The notes under the pieces were generated by a model that was not told the origin of the DNA, ran no database searches, and worked only from the letters and a program-made list of their open reading frames with translations. A stretch of 64,000 nucleotides of DNA from Venturia oleaginea (taxonomy: Eukaryota; Ascomycota; Dothideomycetes; Venturiales; Venturiaceae): contig JABMLP010000010.1 in NCBI GenBank assembly GCA_013176395.1, forward strand, positions 1,240,001-1,304,000. The letters are read 5' to 3'. Positions 63,901-64,000 of this stretch are shown piece after piece. A program made the translations under genes and the position numbers. Position 1 is the first letter of the stretch. Each line of letters opens with the position of its first letter.

Positions 63901-64000
63901 CGTCAAAGTGAGAGAGATGCTCGCCGAATGCAGGGTGACACCCAGTCTAGGACAGCCACGGAACAGTGTCCGGGAGGAAATGAATGAGCACAAACGACAC
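60955..64000. other. Right-end region without a convincing gene
   Basis: Three kilobases with only short frames. A 17-bp unit (tgacggttgcatgcgac) occurs three times at 62568-62618. A perfect 14-bp palindrome (catcatgcatgatg) lies at 63288-63301. The block aggccatata-tt recurs at about 63117 and 63216, the second copy next to an A-rich run. An 83-codon frame at 62015-62266 is rich in Arg and lacks a recognisable domain. It may be the edge of another gene-poor tract. Confidence 0.45.
62568..62622. repeat. 17-bp tandem repeat, three copies
   Basis: The unit tgacggttgcatgcgac is repeated three times with one substitution (gcgat in the second copy). Each unit contains the palindromic hexamer gcatgc. 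Confidence 0.9.

Overview
The window is nuclear DNA of a filamentous ascomycete (Pezizomycotina). The evidence is short GT-AG introns (about 45-80 bp) with CTAAC-type branch sites, an intronless pentafunctional AROM gene, a FunK1-type kinase, a Zn(II)2Cys6 regulator, an AsaB-type hydroxylase/desaturase, Tc1/mariner and pogo/Fot1 transposons, and a lack of operons. The general look suggests Leotiomycetes, but that placement is only an impression. Many genes needed manual splicing. Exon joins were accepted when they kept the frame and continued a recognisable protein.

Layout. 1-320: 5' end of an AsaB-like gene leaving the window. 1476-2796: secreted exo-1,3-beta-glucanase. 2797-7224: long gene-poor stretch with a 140-bp tandem duplication. 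7225-31000: dense housekeeping block. It holds a conserved mitochondrial protein, gamma-tubulin complex protein 3, AROM, Mad2, Guf1, a hypothetical gene, a multi-pass membrane protein, an FRG1-like protein, an IPNS-like 2-oxoglutarate oxygenase, an atypical SDR and a broken Zn2Cys6 regulator. 31000-47000: accessory, repeat-rich island. It holds a TA-flanked MITE, a gypsy remnant, a decayed ORF pair, a 353-bp tandem repeat and a FunK1 kinase gene that appears to be fused to a PD-(D/E)XK nuclease-like module. It also holds three adjacent or nested DNA transposons and two small secreted protein genes. 47314-60954: second housekeeping block with an AAA+ ATPase, LSm4, a type I membrane protein, the RNA polymerase I subunit A43 and a coilin-like nuclear protein. 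60955-64000: no convincing gene.

How genes work together. Two spindle genes (GCP3, Mad2) and several RNA-metabolism genes (LSm4, A43, the coilin-like protein, the FRG1-like protein) share the region. Most sit in divergent pairs over intergenic spaces of about 150-400 bp, so shared promoters are likely. AROM feeds aromatic amino-acid synthesis; Guf1 supports mitochondrial translation. The 31-47 kb island has the features expected of a fast-evolving compartment: transposons nested in transposons, decayed genes, effector-like secreted proteins, and a kinase-nuclease protein of a kind linked in the literature to genome conflict. The most interesting items are that fusion protein, the pogo element inside the mariner element, the secreted gene whose ATG appears to be split by an intron, and the coilin-like gene that needs either a +1 frameshift or a cryptic intron.
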